From: Streptomyces sp. NBC_00663
GTDB lineage: Bacteria > Actinomycetota > Actinomycetes > Streptomycetales > Streptomycetaceae
DNA: 64,000 nt
NCBI RefSeq assembly: GCF_036226885.1
Contig: NZ_CP109027.1
Location: 4,340,001-4,404,000, forward strand
Direction: 5' to 3'
Of the stretch, positions 43,802-53,365 are shown one piece after another; position 1 is the stretch's first letter; the number at the start of each line of letters is the position of its first letter. The position numbers were made by a program, and so were the translations under genes. A model generated the notes under the pieces. That model did not search any database. It saw nothing but the letters and a program-made list of their open reading frames with translations, and was not told the DNA's origin.

Positions 43802-44623
43802 ATGTCTGAAAATGTGCCCTCCAGAGGTCTCGACCCACAGGGCTACATCGCGCGCGAAGGCTCCCTCGCGCGCGTGCCGCACGCCTTCCGGCCCGTGGTC
43901 GCCGCCGCGCGTGACCGGGTCCTCGACCTCTTCGGGGACCGGCTGCACAGCGCCTACCTCTACGGCTCGATCCCGCGCGGCACCGCGCGCGTGGGGCGCA
44001 GCGACCTCGATCTGCTGATCGCCCTGCGCGAGGAGCCCACGGAGGCCGACCGGGACGCCGTACGGGCGCTGGGCGAGGCCCTCGACAAGGAGCACCCGGC
44101 GATCGACGGCGTCGGGACGCTGCTGTACAGCCGGGCGCGGCTGCTGAGCGAGCTGGAGACCTACGACCTGGGCTGGTTCGTGGCCTGTCTGTGCACCCCG
44201 CTGCTCGGTGACGACCTCGCCGAGTTCCTGCCGCGCTACCGGCCCGACGCCCTGCTCGCCCGCGAGACCAACGGGGACCTCGCCCTGCTGCTGCCCCGCT
44301 GGCGCGCCCGCATCGAGGCCGCCGACGACAGCGAAACGTCCCTGCGGCCTCTCGTGCGCTTCATGTCCCGCCATCTCGTCCGCACCGGCTTCACCCTCGT
44401 CATGCCCCGCTGGAACGGCTGGACCAGCGATCTGCGGGAGATGGCGGAGGCGTTCGGCACGTACTACCCGGAGCGGGCCGAGCAGCTGCGGGCGGCGGCG
44501 GTGCGCGGCCACGAGCCCACGGGTGACCGCGCCGTGCTCATGTCGTACGTCGACGATCTGGGGCCCTGGCTGGCGGAGGAATACGCGCGCGTGCACGGCG
44601 TGAAGGCGCCCCGCCCCGACTGA
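43802..44623 (+). CDS. Nucleotidyltransferase-domain protein
   Basis: A 273-residue protein with the polymerase-beta-like minimal nucleotidyltransferase motif. GSIPRGTARVGRSDLDLLI near residues 55-73 carries the GSxxRG start and the paired aspartates. A helical C-terminal half (about 140-260) includes two-Cys segments (ACLCTP). The substrate is unknown; aminoglycoside- or protein-modifying enzymes and toxin-linked MNT proteins share the fold. It lies 35 bp after crp on the same strand and is convergent with the MBL gene. Confidence 0.75.
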   Translation: MSENVPSRGLDPQGYIAREGSLARVPHAFRPVVAAARDRVLDLFGDRLHSAYLYGSIPRGTARVGRSDLDLLIALREEPTEADRDAVRALGEALDKEHPAIDGVGTLLYSRARLLSELETYDLGWFVACLCTPLLGDDLAEFLPRYRPDALLARETNGDLALLLPRWRARIEAADDSETSLRPLVRFMSRHLVRTGFTLVMPRWNGWTSDLREMAEAFGTYYPERAEQLRAAAVRGHEPTGDRAVLMSYVDDLGPWLAEEYARVHGVKAPRPD

Positions 44624-44639
44624 ACGAGCCCGAGCGCGT

Positions 44640-45470
44640 CTAGATGAGTCCGTGCTCGTCCAGGTAGTCCATCTGCGCCCGCACCGACAGCTCGGCCGCC
44701 GGCCACAGGGAGCGGTCCACGTCGGCGTACACGTGGGCGACGACCTGGGACGGCGTCAAGTAGCCGTCCTCGACCGCCGTCTCCACCTGGGCGAGCCGGT
44801 GGGCGCGGTGGGCGAGGTAGAACTCCACCGCCCCCTGTGCGTCCTCCAGGACGGGCCCGTGGCCCGGGAGGACCGTGTGGACGCCGTCGTCGACCGTGAG
44901 GGACCTCAGACGGCGCAGGGAGTCCAGATAGTCGCCCAGGCGGCCGTCGGGGTGCGCCACCACCGTCGTACCGCGGCCCAGGATGGTGTCGCCCGTCAGG
45001 ACGGCCTGATCGGCCGGGAGATGGAAGCACAGCGAGTCGGAGGTGTGGCCGGGGGTCGGTACGACCCTCAGCTCCAGGCCGCCGACGGTGACGACGTCCC
45101 CGGCCGCCAGTCCCTCGTCGCCCAGCCGCAGCGCCGGGTCCAGCGCACGCACGCGCGTGCCGGTCAGCTCGGCGAAGCGGGCAGCGCCCTCGGCGTGGTC
45201 CGGGTGACCGTGCGTCAGCAGGGTGAGCGCGACACGCCGGCCGGCCTTCTCGGCGACGTCGACGACATTGCGCAGATGACCCTCGTCCAGTGGTCCGGGG
45301 TCGATCACCACGGCCAGTTCGGAGTCGGGCTCGGCGAGGATCCAGGTGTTCGTGCCGTCCAGCGTCATCGCGGACGCGTTGGGCGCCAGGACGTTCACGG
45401 CACGCGGGGTGGCGGGACCGGAGAGGGCCCCGCCGCGTGGCTGGCCGGGAAGGGCTGCTGCGTCCGTCAT
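44640..45470 (-). CDS. Metallo-beta-lactamase-fold hydrolase
   Basis: A 276-residue MBL protein. Metal ligands are seen in THGHPDHAEG, PTPGHTSD, LTGDTIL and LPGHGP, the typical order for two-zinc hydrolases of the LACTB2/glyoxalase II kind. The C-terminal helix ends in YLDEHGLI. It starts 4 bp inside the upstream Nudix gene (ATGA), so the two are coupled. The family includes RNases of the LACTB2 type; the substrate here is unknown. Confidence 0.87.
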   Translation of the reverse strand: MTDAAALPGQPRGGALSGPATPRAVNVLAPNASAMTLDGTNTWILAEPDSELAVVIDPGPLDEGHLRNVVDVAEKAGRRVALTLLTHGHPDHAEGAARFAELTGTRVRALDPALRLGDEGLAAGDVVTVGGLELRVVPTPGHTSDSLCFHLPADQAVLTGDTILGRGTTVVAHPDGRLGDYLDSLRRLRSLTVDDGVHTVLPGHGPVLEDAQGAVEFYLAHRAHRLAQVETAVEDGYLTPSQVVAHVYADVDRSLWPAAELSVRAQMDYLDEHGLI

Positions 45471-46336
45471 GCCGAGGCTCCACCGGTCGGAATGTGTTTC
45501 GTGAACTCCTCGTGCCCCGGCCAGGACAGCACAATCTCCTCGCCGTCCAGCCTGGCCCGCGCCAGGACCGGCGTCAGGTCGCGGTCGGGCGACGCCGCGA
45601 GCGCCTCGGCGGCGGCGGGGTACGCGATCAGCTGGCGCAGGGTCGCGATCGTGGGCGGCATCATCAGCAGCTCGCCCTTGTCGTACGAGGCCGCCGCGTC
45701 CGCCGGACGGATCCACACCGTGCGGTCCGCCTCCGTGGAGGCGTTGCGGGTGCGCTGGCCGGCCGGGAGGGCGGCGACGAAGAACCAGGTGTCGAAGCGG
45801 CGGGACTCGAACTCCGGGGTGATCCAGCGCGTCCACGCCCCGAGCAGGTCCGAGCGCAGGACCAGGCCGCGGCGCTCCAGGAACTCGGCGAAGGACAGGT
45901 CCCGCGCGACCAGGGCCTCACGGTCGCTCTCCCAGTCCGCGCCGGTCGTGTCCCCGACCACCGAGTCGGGAGTGGGGCCGGCGAGCAGGACGCCCGCCTC
46001 CTCGTACGTCTCGCGGACGGCCGCGCAGACGATCGCCTGGGCCTCCGTCTCGGTCACCGCGAGCCTGCGCGCCCACCACGCGCGCGGGGGGCCCGCCCAG
46101 CGGATGCCGTGGTCGTCGTCGCGCGGGTCGACGCCGCCGCCCGGATACGCGTACGCGCCTCCGGCGAAGGCCATGGAGGCGCGTCTGCGCAGCATGTGCA
46201 CGGCGGGGCCGGTGTCGGTGTCCTTCAGGAGCATGACCGTGGCCGCGCGCTTGGGGACGACCGGGGTGAGGGTGCCTTCCGCGAGCGCGCGGATGCGTTC
46301 CGGCCAGTCCTGCGGAAACCACTGCCCATTCGCCAT
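45467..46336 (-). CDS. Nudix hydrolase, NUDT19-like
   Basis: A 289-residue Nudix protein. The box is split. PGGGVDPRDDDH starts it and AAVRETYEEAGVLL ends it, with a roughly 38-residue insertion in between, as in NUDT7/NUDT19-type enzymes. It should cleave a CoA or nucleotide-sugar type substrate. It is coupled to the MBL gene. ATG 46336 gives MANGQWFPQDW. Confidence 0.85.
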   Translation of the reverse strand: MANGQWFPQDWPERIRALAEGTLTPVVPKRAATVMLLKDTDTGPAVHMLRRRASMAFAGGAYAYPGGGVDPRDDDHGIRWAGPPRAWWARRLAVTETEAQAIVCAAVRETYEEAGVLLAGPTPDSVVGDTTGADWESDREALVARDLSFAEFLERRGLVLRSDLLGAWTRWITPEFESRRFDTWFFVAALPAGQRTRNASTEADRTVWIRPADAAASYDKGELLMMPPTIATLRQLIAYPAAAEALAASPDRDLTPVLARARLDGEEIVLSWPGHEEFTKHIPTGGASA

Positions 46337-46421
46337 GGGCGGAGGCTATCCCGTGGTGCGCGAATGTTCGAGAGGGGCCCGGAGGTGCGGCGATGCCGCT
46401 CCAGGGGCCCCAGGAGCCGCT

Positions 46422-46889
46422 CTACGCCTCCGTGAGCTCCACCTGGACCTCGACCTCCACCGGGGCGTCCAGCGGCAGCACCGCCACGCCCACGGCGCTT
46501 CGCGCGTGCACGCCCTTGTCGCCGAGGACCTCGCCGAGCAGTTCGCTCGCGCCGTTGATCACGCCGGGCTGGCCGGTGAAGTCCGCGGCCGAGGCCACGA
46601 ACCCGACGACCTTCACCACGCGCGCGACGCGGTCGAGGTCACCGGCGACCGACTTGACGGCCGCCAGCGCGTTGAGCGCGCAGATGCGGGCCAGCTCCTT
46701 GGCCTCCTCGGCGGTGACCTCCGCGCCCACCTTGCCGGTGACGGGCAGCTTGCCCTCCACCATGGGGAGCTGGCCGGAGGTGTACACGTACACGCCCGAC
46801 CGCACGGCCGGCTGGTACGCGGCCAGCGGCGGTACGACCTCGGGCAGCGTCAGGCCGAGGTCGGCGAGCTTCGCCTCGACCGCGCTCAC
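46422..46889 (-). CDS. RidA-family (YjgF) protein
   Basis: A 155-residue protein of the RidA family, which hydrolyses reactive enamines or imines. It has SGQLPMVEGKLPVTGKVG and NALAAVKSVAGDLDRVARVVKV, the family's signature stretches. The usual catalytic Arg near the C-terminus is in HARSAVGVAVLPLDAPVEVE. The GTG start overlaps the stop of the DUF4177 gene (GTGA), so they are coupled. The same pair is seen in mycobacteria. Confidence 0.88.
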   Translation of the reverse strand: MSAVEAKLADLGLTLPEVVPPLAAYQPAVRSGVYVYTSGQLPMVEGKLPVTGKVGAEVTAEEAKELARICALNALAAVKSVAGDLDRVARVVKVVGFVASAADFTGQPGVINGASELLGEVLGDKGVHARSAVGVAVLPLDAPVEVEVQVELTEA

Positions 46890-47044
46890 GCCTTCTCCCG
46901 CTTGAGGTAGGCCACCAGCTGCTCGGGGTTGTTCGGCCCGGGCACGACCTGGACGAGCTCCCAGCCGTCCTCGCCCCAGGTGTCCAGAATCTGCTTCGTG
47001 GCGTGTACGAGCAGCGGCACAGTCGCGTATTCCCACTTGGTCAT
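46886..47044 (-). CDS. Small DUF4177-family protein
   Basis: A 52-residue protein MTKWEYATVPLLVHATKQIL ending AYLKREKA, with the conserved WEY and LDTWGEDGWELVQV segments of DUF4177. It is encoded just upstream of RidA and diverges from the first ArsA gene across 120 bp. Its function is unknown. Confidence 0.85.
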   Translation of the reverse strand: MTKWEYATVPLLVHATKQILDTWGEDGWELVQVVPGPNNPEQLVAYLKREKA

Positions 47045-47164
47045 GTGGCCGACTTTAGCCGCTGCCCGCACCCGCCCCTGCGGCCGTGGGCCGCCCACAG
47101 GCTTCGGCCGTCTTATCCACAGCCTGCTGCTTGCCGCGCACGCCGAGTGGTTACGCTCGAAGAC

Positions 47165-48142
47165 GTGAGCAGGCTCCAGGTCGTCAGCGGCAAGGGCGGA
47201 ACCGGTAAGACCACGGTGGCCGCAGCCCTCGCGCTGGCTCTGGCCACCGAGGGGAAGCGCGCGCTTCTCGTGGAGGTCGAGGGCCGGCAGGGCATCGCAC
47301 AACTCTTCGAGACGGAGGCGTTGCCCTACGAGGAGAGAAAGATCGCGGTCGCACCGGGCGGCGGGGAGGTGTACGCCCTCGCCATCGATCCCGAACTGGC
47401 CCTTCTGGACTACCTCCAGATGTTCTACAAGCTCGGCGGCGCCGGCCGCGCCCTGAAGAAGCTCGGCGCCATCGACTTCGCCACCACCGTCGCCCCCGGC
47501 CTCAGGGACGTACTCCTGACCGGCAAGGCGTGCGAGGCGGTGCGGCGCAAGGAGAAGTCCGGGCGGTTCGCCTACGACTACGTCGTGATGGACGCGCCGC
47601 CCACCGGGCGCATCACGCGCTTCCTGAACGTGAACGACGAGGTCGCGGGCCTCGCCAAGATAGGGCCGATACACAATCAGGCGCAGGCCGTGATGCGGGT
47701 GCTGAAGTCGCCGGAGACGGCCGTGCACCTGGTGACGCTGCTTGAGGAGATGCCCGTCCAGGAGACCGCGGACGGCATCGCCGAGCTGCGGGCGGCGAAC
47801 CTGCCGGTGGGCCGGGTCATCGTGAACATGGTGCGCCCGGAGGTGTTGGACGCGGCCGAGCTGGAACTCGTACGCGGCACGGCTCGTTCCTCCTTCGCGC
47901 AGTCGCTGTCCGCCGCGGGGCTGGGCGGGGCGCGGCGCGGCGGGCATGCCGAGCGGCTGGTGGACCCGCTCCTGGCCCAGGCCGAGGAGTACGCCGAGCG
48001 GTACACGCTGGAGCACGAACAGCGCGCGGTCCTCGGCGAACTGGACCTGCCACTGCACGAACTGCCGCTGCACGCCGAGGGCATGGACCTGGCGGGGTTG
48101 TACGCACTGGCCACGGAACTGCGGAAGCAGGGGATGTCATGA
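47165..48142 (+). CDS. ArsA/Get3-like ATPase, first of a pair
   Basis: A 325-residue P-loop ATPase with the deviant Walker A VSGKGGTGKTTVAAALALA at the N-terminus, LLVEVEGRQG and YDYVVMDAPPTGRITR. These are marks of the ArsA/Get3 class. A partner copy follows at once with a 4-bp overlap. In mycobacteria the orthologous pair (Rv3679-Rv3680) forms a complex reported to be an anion transporter-like ATPase. The GTG at 47165 (VSRLQVV) is chosen. Confidence 0.87.
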   Translation: MSRLQVVSGKGGTGKTTVAAALALALATEGKRALLVEVEGRQGIAQLFETEALPYEERKIAVAPGGGEVYALAIDPELALLDYLQMFYKLGGAGRALKKLGAIDFATTVAPGLRDVLLTGKACEAVRRKEKSGRFAYDYVVMDAPPTGRITRFLNVNDEVAGLAKIGPIHNQAQAVMRVLKSPETAVHLVTLLEEMPVQETADGIAELRAANLPVGRVIVNMVRPEVLDAAELELVRGTARSSFAQSLSAAGLGGARRGGHAERLVDPLLAQAEEYAERYTLEHEQRAVLGELDLPLHELPLHAEGMDLAGLYALATELRKQGMS

Positions 48143-49413
48143 GCCCGGACGCCGAGCGGCAGCACCGCCTCTCCCCCGCGCGCGTGCTCGATCTCGACCC
48201 CCTCCTTGACGACCCGGCGACCCGCATCGTGGTGTGCTGCGGCTCGGGCGGGGTCGGCAAGACCACGACCGCGGCGGCGCTGGGGCTGCGGGCCGCCGAG
48301 CGGGGCCGGAAGGTGGTCGTGCTGACCATCGACCCGGCCCGCCGGCTCGCCCAGTCCATGGGCATCGACTCGCTGGACAACACCCCGCGACGCGTGAAGG
48401 GCGTCGAGGGCGACGGCGAGCTGCACGCGATGATGCTGGACATGAAGCGCACCTTCGACGAGATCGTCGAGGCGCACGCGGATCCCGAGCGGGCCTCCGC
48501 GATTCTCGGCAACCCCTTCTACCAGTCGCTCTCGGCGGGCTTCGCGGGCACGCAGGAGTACATGGCGATGGAGAAGCTGGGACAGCTGCGGGCGAAGGAC
48601 GAGTGGGACCTGATCATCGTCGACACCCCGCCGTCCCGGTCCGCGCTGGACTTCCTGGACGCGCCCAAGCGGCTCGGCTCCTTCCTCGACGGCAAGCTGA
48701 TCCGGCTGCTCACCGCCCCGGCCAAGCTCGGCGGGCGCGCGGGGATGAAGTTCCTCAACGTGGGGATGTCGATGATGACGGGCACCCTCGGCAAGCTGCT
48801 CGGTGGTCAACTCCTCAAGGACGTCCAGACGTTCGTGTCCGCCATGGACTCCATGTTCGGCGGGTTCCGCACACGCGCGGACGCGACGTACAAACTGCTC
48901 CAGGCGCCCGGCACGGCGTTCCTGGTGGTGGCCGCCCCGGAGCGGGACGCGCTGCGGGAGGCCGCCTACTTCGTGGAGCGCCTCGCGGCCGAGGACATGC
49001 CCCTCGCGGGGCTGGTGCTCAACCGGGTCCACGGCAGCGGAGCCGCCCGGCTGTCGGCCGAGCGGGCACTCGCCGCCGCGGAAAATCTTGAAGAGACCCG
49101 CATTGTGGATCAGGAGGCCGGGAAAGCTGGAGTTCGTAACTCTCCCGACACAGACGGCAGTTCAGGTTCCCCCACCTCGGATCAGACCGTCGGACAACTC
49201 ACCGCAGGCCTGCTCAGGCTGCATGCCGAGCGTATGCGGCTGCTCTCCCGCGAGCAGCGCACGCGCGACCGCTTCACCGCGCTCCACCCCGAGGTGGCGG
49301 TGACAGAGGTGGCCGCGCTGCCCGGCGACGTCCATGACCTCGCGGGGCTGCGGGACATCGGGGCACGGCTCGCGGCCGGTCGGCCGGAGCTGCCCGAGAG
49401 CGCGGAGGAATGA
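48139..49413 (+). CDS. ArsA/Get3-like ATPase, second of a pair
   Basis: A 424-residue ATPase with Walker A VCCGSGGVGKTTTAAALGL near residue 32 and LTIDPARRLAQSMGID and DTPPSRSALDFLDAPKRL further on. It starts with ATGA overlapping the stop of the first ArsA gene. Residues about 340-352 carry a short disordered linker (SPDTDGSSGSPTS), after which a helical C-terminus follows. Convergent with wblA. Confidence 0.88.
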   Translation: MSPDAERQHRLSPARVLDLDPLLDDPATRIVVCCGSGGVGKTTTAAALGLRAAERGRKVVVLTIDPARRLAQSMGIDSLDNTPRRVKGVEGDGELHAMMLDMKRTFDEIVEAHADPERASAILGNPFYQSLSAGFAGTQEYMAMEKLGQLRAKDEWDLIIVDTPPSRSALDFLDAPKRLGSFLDGKLIRLLTAPAKLGGRAGMKFLNVGMSMMTGTLGKLLGGQLLKDVQTFVSAMDSMFGGFRTRADATYKLLQAPGTAFLVVAAPERDALREAAYFVERLAAEDMPLAGLVLNRVHGSGAARLSAERALAAAENLEETRIVDQEAGKAGVRNSPDTDGSSGSPTSDQTVGQLTAGLLRLHAERMRLLSREQRTRDRFTALHPEVAVTEVAALPGDVHDLAGLRDIGARLAAGRPELPESAEE

Positions 49414-49483
49414 CCCGAGGGCGCCCCTGCGGGGCCAGGCCCCGGTGGGTTGCCCGAAGGGCCCGATGGATGACCCGGAGGGC

Positions 49484-49822
49484 TCAGCCCACCGCCGCGT
49501 AGTTCTCGTACACCTCGTCGTCGTCGAGGGGCAGGATGCCGGCCCCTCGTTCGTACTCCGTGCGCGCGGTCTCGAGGAGCCGGCGCCAGGAAGTGACCAA
49601 TGGACGCCTGCGCAGCAGTGCGCGGCGCTCCCGCTCCGTCATGCCTCCCCACACGCCGAACTCGACGCGGTTGTCGAGCGCATCGGCCAGGCACTCGGTC
49701 CGCACCGGACATCCGGTGCACACCGCCTTGGCCCTGTTCTGCGCTGCTCCTTGAACGAACAGTTCATCCGGATCGGTAGTGCGGCAGGCCGCCTGCGCAC
49801 TCCAGTCGGTTACCCAGCCCAT
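49484..49822 (-). CDS. wblA: WhiB-like iron-sulfur regulator WblA
   Basis: A 112-residue Wbl protein that acts in Streptomyces as a global developmental and antibiotic regulator. Cluster ligands are C13, C35, C38 and C44 (AACRTTDPDE, KAVCTGCPVRTEC), followed by the GVWGG turn at 56-60 and the basic ERRALLRRR. The tail ends YENYAAVG. The ATG at 49822 is preferred to 49879 to match the known 112-residue form. It lies beside the ArsA pair and the PBP gene, as in mycobacteria (WhiB4). Confidence 0.93.
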   Translation of the reverse strand: MGWVTDWSAQAACRTTDPDELFVQGAAQNRAKAVCTGCPVRTECLADALDNRVEFGVWGGMTERERRALLRRRPLVTSWRRLLETARTEYERGAGILPLDDDEVYENYAAVG

Positions 49823-50296
49823 ACCGGCGCCGTCCTCTCCCGAATCGAGGCTCCCCCACGGCGGCAGCGGCATATTCACCGCCGCCAGTTGAGGACGTTA
49901 CGGAAGGTGGGCACAGCGCAACACCCCCTTCGGGCCCAATCTTGAATGGCCCGAACGGACTATGCGTAAGCGGCAGATCACCCGGGGGAGTGAGCCCGCG
50001 ACATGCGTGATCATCCCGGCAAAGCGGGACAGTTCTGTTGAGTCACAACGGGCACCAGGTGACACACAAGGCGGATTCGGACACGTCCCCACCAGAAAGT
50101 CGGGGAACCTCCGGAACGATTCGGGGTCGCCGGACGTATTGATACGTGGCCGCGCTGCTGTGACAGTTGAGAGCAGCTTAGGCCAAGGCCTGCGCGCGTG
50201 TCCGGCGAATGAGAAGGTAGGCCCCCTCTTTGCCATGCGCTCGAAACGGCCTGCCGTCTTCGTCGAACGCTCATGAGTACGGATTAGGCTGCCCCC
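49823..50296. promoter_or_regulatory. Divergent control region between wblA and the PBP gene
   Basis: About 474 bp with no convincing gene. It is less GC-rich than its flanks, especially 49900-50170, and should hold the wblA promoter and a long 5' leader. The pair GATCAC/GTGATC at about 49975-50015 could form a stem. No known operator is claimed. Confidence 0.4.
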
Positions 50297-52573
50297 ATGT
50301 CGAAGAAGCGCTCCGGTGGCGGTCTGTCCCCCACCCAGCAGGCCGCGAAGTTCCTCGGTGTCAGCGTGCTCGCGGGTGCGGTGCTGGCCGGCATCGCCCT
50401 GCCCGCCTTCGGCGCGCTCGGACTCGCGGCCAAGGGATCGGTGGAGAGCTTCGACGAGCTCCCGGCCAATCTGAAGACCCCGCCGCTGAGCCAGCGCACC
50501 ACGATCCTCGACGCCAAGGGCGCCACCATCGCCACGGTCTACTCGCGTGACCGCACGGTGGTCGAGCTCAAGGACATCTCGCCGTACATGCAGAACGCCA
50601 TCGTGGCGATCGAGGACTCGCGCTTCTACAAGCACGGCGCGGTGGACCTGAAGGGCGTGCTGCGCGCCCTCAACAAGAACGTGCAGAGCAGCGGGGTCGC
50701 CGAGGGCGCCTCGACGCTCACCCAGCAGTACGTGAAGAACGTCTTCGTGGAAGAGGCGGGCGACGACCCGACGAAGGTCGCCCAGGCCACCCAGCAGACC
50801 ATCGGCCGCAAGATCAAGGAGCTGAAGTACGCGATCCAGGTCGAGGAGGAGCTCGGCAAGAAGAAGATCCTCGAGAACTACCTGAACATCACGTTCTTCG
50901 GCCAGCAGGCGTACGGCGTCGAGGCCGCCGCCCAGCGCTACTTCTCCACGTCCGCCAAGGACCTCACCCTCGCCCAGTCGGCGCTGCTCGCCGGCATCGT
51001 CCAGTCGCCGAGCCGGTACGACCCGATCAACGACGAGGCGGAGGCGACCAAGCGGCGCAATGTCGTGCTGCAACGCATGGCCGAGGTCGGTGACATCTCG
51101 GCGGCCCAGTCCAGGAAGGCGCAGAGCGAGAAGCTGGGCCTGAAGGTCAGCAAGCCGAGGAACGGCTGCATCACCGCGGTCGACGACGCCGGGTTCTTCT
51201 GTGACTACGTGCGCAACGTCTTCCTCACCGACCCGGTCTTCGGCAAGACCAAGGAGGCCCGGGCCAAGACCTGGAACCAGGGCGGCCTGACCATCCGTAC
51301 GACGCTCGACCCGCAGGCGCAGGACTCCGTCAAGAAGTCGCTGAAGGACCACGTCTACGAGAGCGACAAGGTCGCCGCCGCGGCCACCCTCGTCGAGCCC
51401 GGCACCGGCAAGATCGTGGCGATGGGGCAGTCGAAGCCGTACGGCACCAACGCCAAGCAGCACCAGACGGTGATCAACTACTCGGTCGGCTACGGCATGG
51501 GCGGCTCCAACTTCGGCTTCCCGACCGGTTCGACGTTCAAGCCGTTCGTCGCGGCGGCCGCGTTGGAGGAGGGCCGGCCGGCCGACCAGGAGTACTCGTC
51601 GCCGTACCAGATGGAGTACCCGAGCCCCGTCCAGACCTGCGACAGCAAGCCGTGGGTCAACACGAGGGGCGAGAAGCTGGAGAACGAGTCGGAGTCGGAG
51701 AAGGGCCCCTACCGCCTGCGCAAGGCGATGGAGCTGTCGGTCAACACCTACTTCGTGCAGATGATCTCCGACATCGGCCTGTGCCCCGTGGTCAACATGA
51801 CCAACAAGCTCCAGGTCGTCCAGGGCAACGGCGACAAGCTGCCCGAGGTGCCCGCGATCGCGCTGGGTTCCAAGGGCATCTCCCCGCTGACGATGGCGAC
51901 CGCGTACGCCGCCTTCGCCGCCCGCGGCATGTACTGCACGCCGGTCGCCATCGAGTCGATCACCCAGAAGGTCGGCCAGGCGAAGAAGTCGCTCGAGGTT
52001 CCCAAGTCGACCTGCTCACGCGCGATGTCCGAGAAGACCGCGGACACCGTCAACCAGCTCCTCAAGGGCGTGGTCGACTCCGGTACCGGCAAGACGGCGG
52101 GCCTCTCCGACCGCGACAACGCCGGTAAGACGGGTACGACGGACTCCCGCAAGAACGCCTGGTTCGTCGGCTACACGCCGAACCTCTCGGGCGCCGTCTG
52201 GGTGGGCAGCGCCTCCCAGAAGGTCGAGATGAAGAAGATCTACATCGGCGGCGAGTACAACGAGCTCGTCTACGGCGGCCAGGTCCCGGGCCCGATCTGG
52301 AAGGACGCCATGACCGGCGCCCTCGCCGGGAAGGACGCCCCGAACTTCAACTTCGTCGACATCCCGGAGGACAACCCGGGTCGCGGTGACGGCGACGGGA
52401 ACGGCAATGGCAACGGGGACGGCAACGGCGACGGGGACAACGGCGACGACAACGGCAACACCGGCGGCCAGGGCGACGGCGGTACCGACGGCGGTTCGTT
52501 CCCGACGCCCACCTTCTCCATCCCGGAGAACCTGTTCCAGGGCAACAACGGGAACGGCGGCGGGCGCGGGTAA
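50297..52573 (+). CDS. Class A penicillin-binding protein (bifunctional)
   Basis: A 758-residue PBP1-type enzyme with a single N-terminal helix. The GT51 transglycosylase domain has IEDSRFYKHGAVD with the catalytic Glu near residue 108 and EGASTLTQQYVKNVF. The transpeptidase domain has the serine site in TGSTFKPFVAA, SVNTYF and the KTG motif in AGKTGTTD. The tail after about residue 690 is a Gly/Asn/Asp repeat (GDGNGNGNGDG type). Mycobacteria have PonA2 here. No PASTA domain is present. Confidence 0.93.
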   Translation: MSKKRSGGGLSPTQQAAKFLGVSVLAGAVLAGIALPAFGALGLAAKGSVESFDELPANLKTPPLSQRTTILDAKGATIATVYSRDRTVVELKDISPYMQNAIVAIEDSRFYKHGAVDLKGVLRALNKNVQSSGVAEGASTLTQQYVKNVFVEEAGDDPTKVAQATQQTIGRKIKELKYAIQVEEELGKKKILENYLNITFFGQQAYGVEAAAQRYFSTSAKDLTLAQSALLAGIVQSPSRYDPINDEAEATKRRNVVLQRMAEVGDISAAQSRKAQSEKLGLKVSKPRNGCITAVDDAGFFCDYVRNVFLTDPVFGKTKEARAKTWNQGGLTIRTTLDPQAQDSVKKSLKDHVYESDKVAAAATLVEPGTGKIVAMGQSKPYGTNAKQHQTVINYSVGYGMGGSNFGFPTGSTFKPFVAAAALEEGRPADQEYSSPYQMEYPSPVQTCDSKPWVNTRGEKLENESESEKGPYRLRKAMELSVNTYFVQMISDIGLCPVVNMTNKLQVVQGNGDKLPEVPAIALGSKGISPLTMATAYAAFAARGMYCTPVAIESITQKVGQAKKSLEVPKSTCSRAMSEKTADTVNQLLKGVVDSGTGKTAGLSDRDNAGKTGTTDSRKNAWFVGYTPNLSGAVWVGSASQKVEMKKIYIGGEYNELVYGGQVPGPIWKDAMTGALAGKDAPNFNFVDIPEDNPGRGDGDGNGNGNGDGNGDGDNGDDNGNTGGQGDGGTDGGSFPTPTFSIPENLFQGNNGNGGGRG

Positions 52574-52592
52574 GGCGTACGCCTGAGCGAAC

Positions 52593-52765
52593 GGGCCAGG
52601 ACACCGGAGGCTGCGACTTCTGGCGTCCTGGCCCTCTGGCGTCCTGGCCCTCTGGCGTCCTGGCCCTCTGGCGTCCTGGCCCTCTGGCGTCCTGGCCCTT
52701 CTGGCGGCCTGGCCTTCTGGCGTCCTGTGCCTACTGGCGTTTTGGCCTTCCGGCGTCCCGGCCGT
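52593..52765. repeat. 16-bp minisatellite overlapping the PBP terminator
   Basis: Five exact copies of CTGGCGTCCTGGCCCT run from 52620 to 52699, then four degenerate copies to 52765. The first copy is the right arm of an inverted repeat, GGGCCAGGACACC at 52593-52605 with GGCGTCCTGGCCC at 52622-52634, that is likely the PBP terminator. The array may have grown by duplicating that arm, so several copies could pair with the single left arm. Confidence 0.85.
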
Positions 52766-52857
52766 CCGCTGTCCAGCCCTGCTGCCATGTTGGCGTGATT
52801 GCGACAACTTGGCTCGACCCGCCTCCGTCTCATGTGGCACCGACGACGATGGTGCGC

Positions 52858-53208
52858 ATGGCTGGTGATCTCTCCCGACGACTGGTCTCCGACGAGTTGT
52901 GGGCCCTGGCAGAGCCGTTGCTCCCCGCGTTCACGCCGCGCAGACAGGGCGGAGGCACGGCTCCCGTGGACGAGCGCGCGGTGCTCACCGCGGTGGTGTA
53001 CGTGCTGACCAGCGGCTGCGCCTGGCGGCTGCTGCCGCCCTGGCTCGGGGTCTCGCCGGCGACCGCGCATCGCCGCTTCACCGCCTGGACGGAGGCCGGA
53101 GTGTGGCGACGGCTGCGCCGGACCGCGGTGCGTGGCGGGCCCGCGCGTCCGGGCGAGTCCGACTGGGCCGCCGTGATCGTGGACGCCGCGGCGGTGCGGG
53201 CCGCAAAG
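52858..53208 (+). pseudogene. IS5-family transposase remnant
   Basis: The first 117 or so codons resemble the N-terminal DUF4096 part of IS5-type transposases: MAGDLSRRLVSDELWALAEP, then GCAWRLLPPWLGVSPATAH and a VIVDAAAVRAAK end. That is where the catalytic domain should start with an Asp, but the sequence then turns unrelated. No DDE catalytic residues remain after it. The element is therefore a 3'-truncated fossil. No flanking inverted repeats could be found. Confidence 0.75.
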
Positions 53209-53365
53209 GTGCCCTTTCACGCCCTCGGAAAAGCACCACATGAGACGGACACGAAGTCACAGAATTACTCAGCAACCCCCCAACTCGGGCACCATCAAAG
53301 CCCTTGACTCCTCAATTGCGCTGATGATCCTCTGACCCTCACGCGCAGGAGGGGAGGAGTGATTC

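Noticed and set aside
49962..50276. 104-residue plus-strand frame in the wblA-PBP gap
   Set aside because: Codon use is unlike the neighbours, no ribosome site, and the region is expected to be the two promoters.
52620..52765. CRISPR-like array
   Set aside because: The 16-bp units are directly adjacent with no unique spacers, and there are no cas genes nearby; it is a minisatellite.
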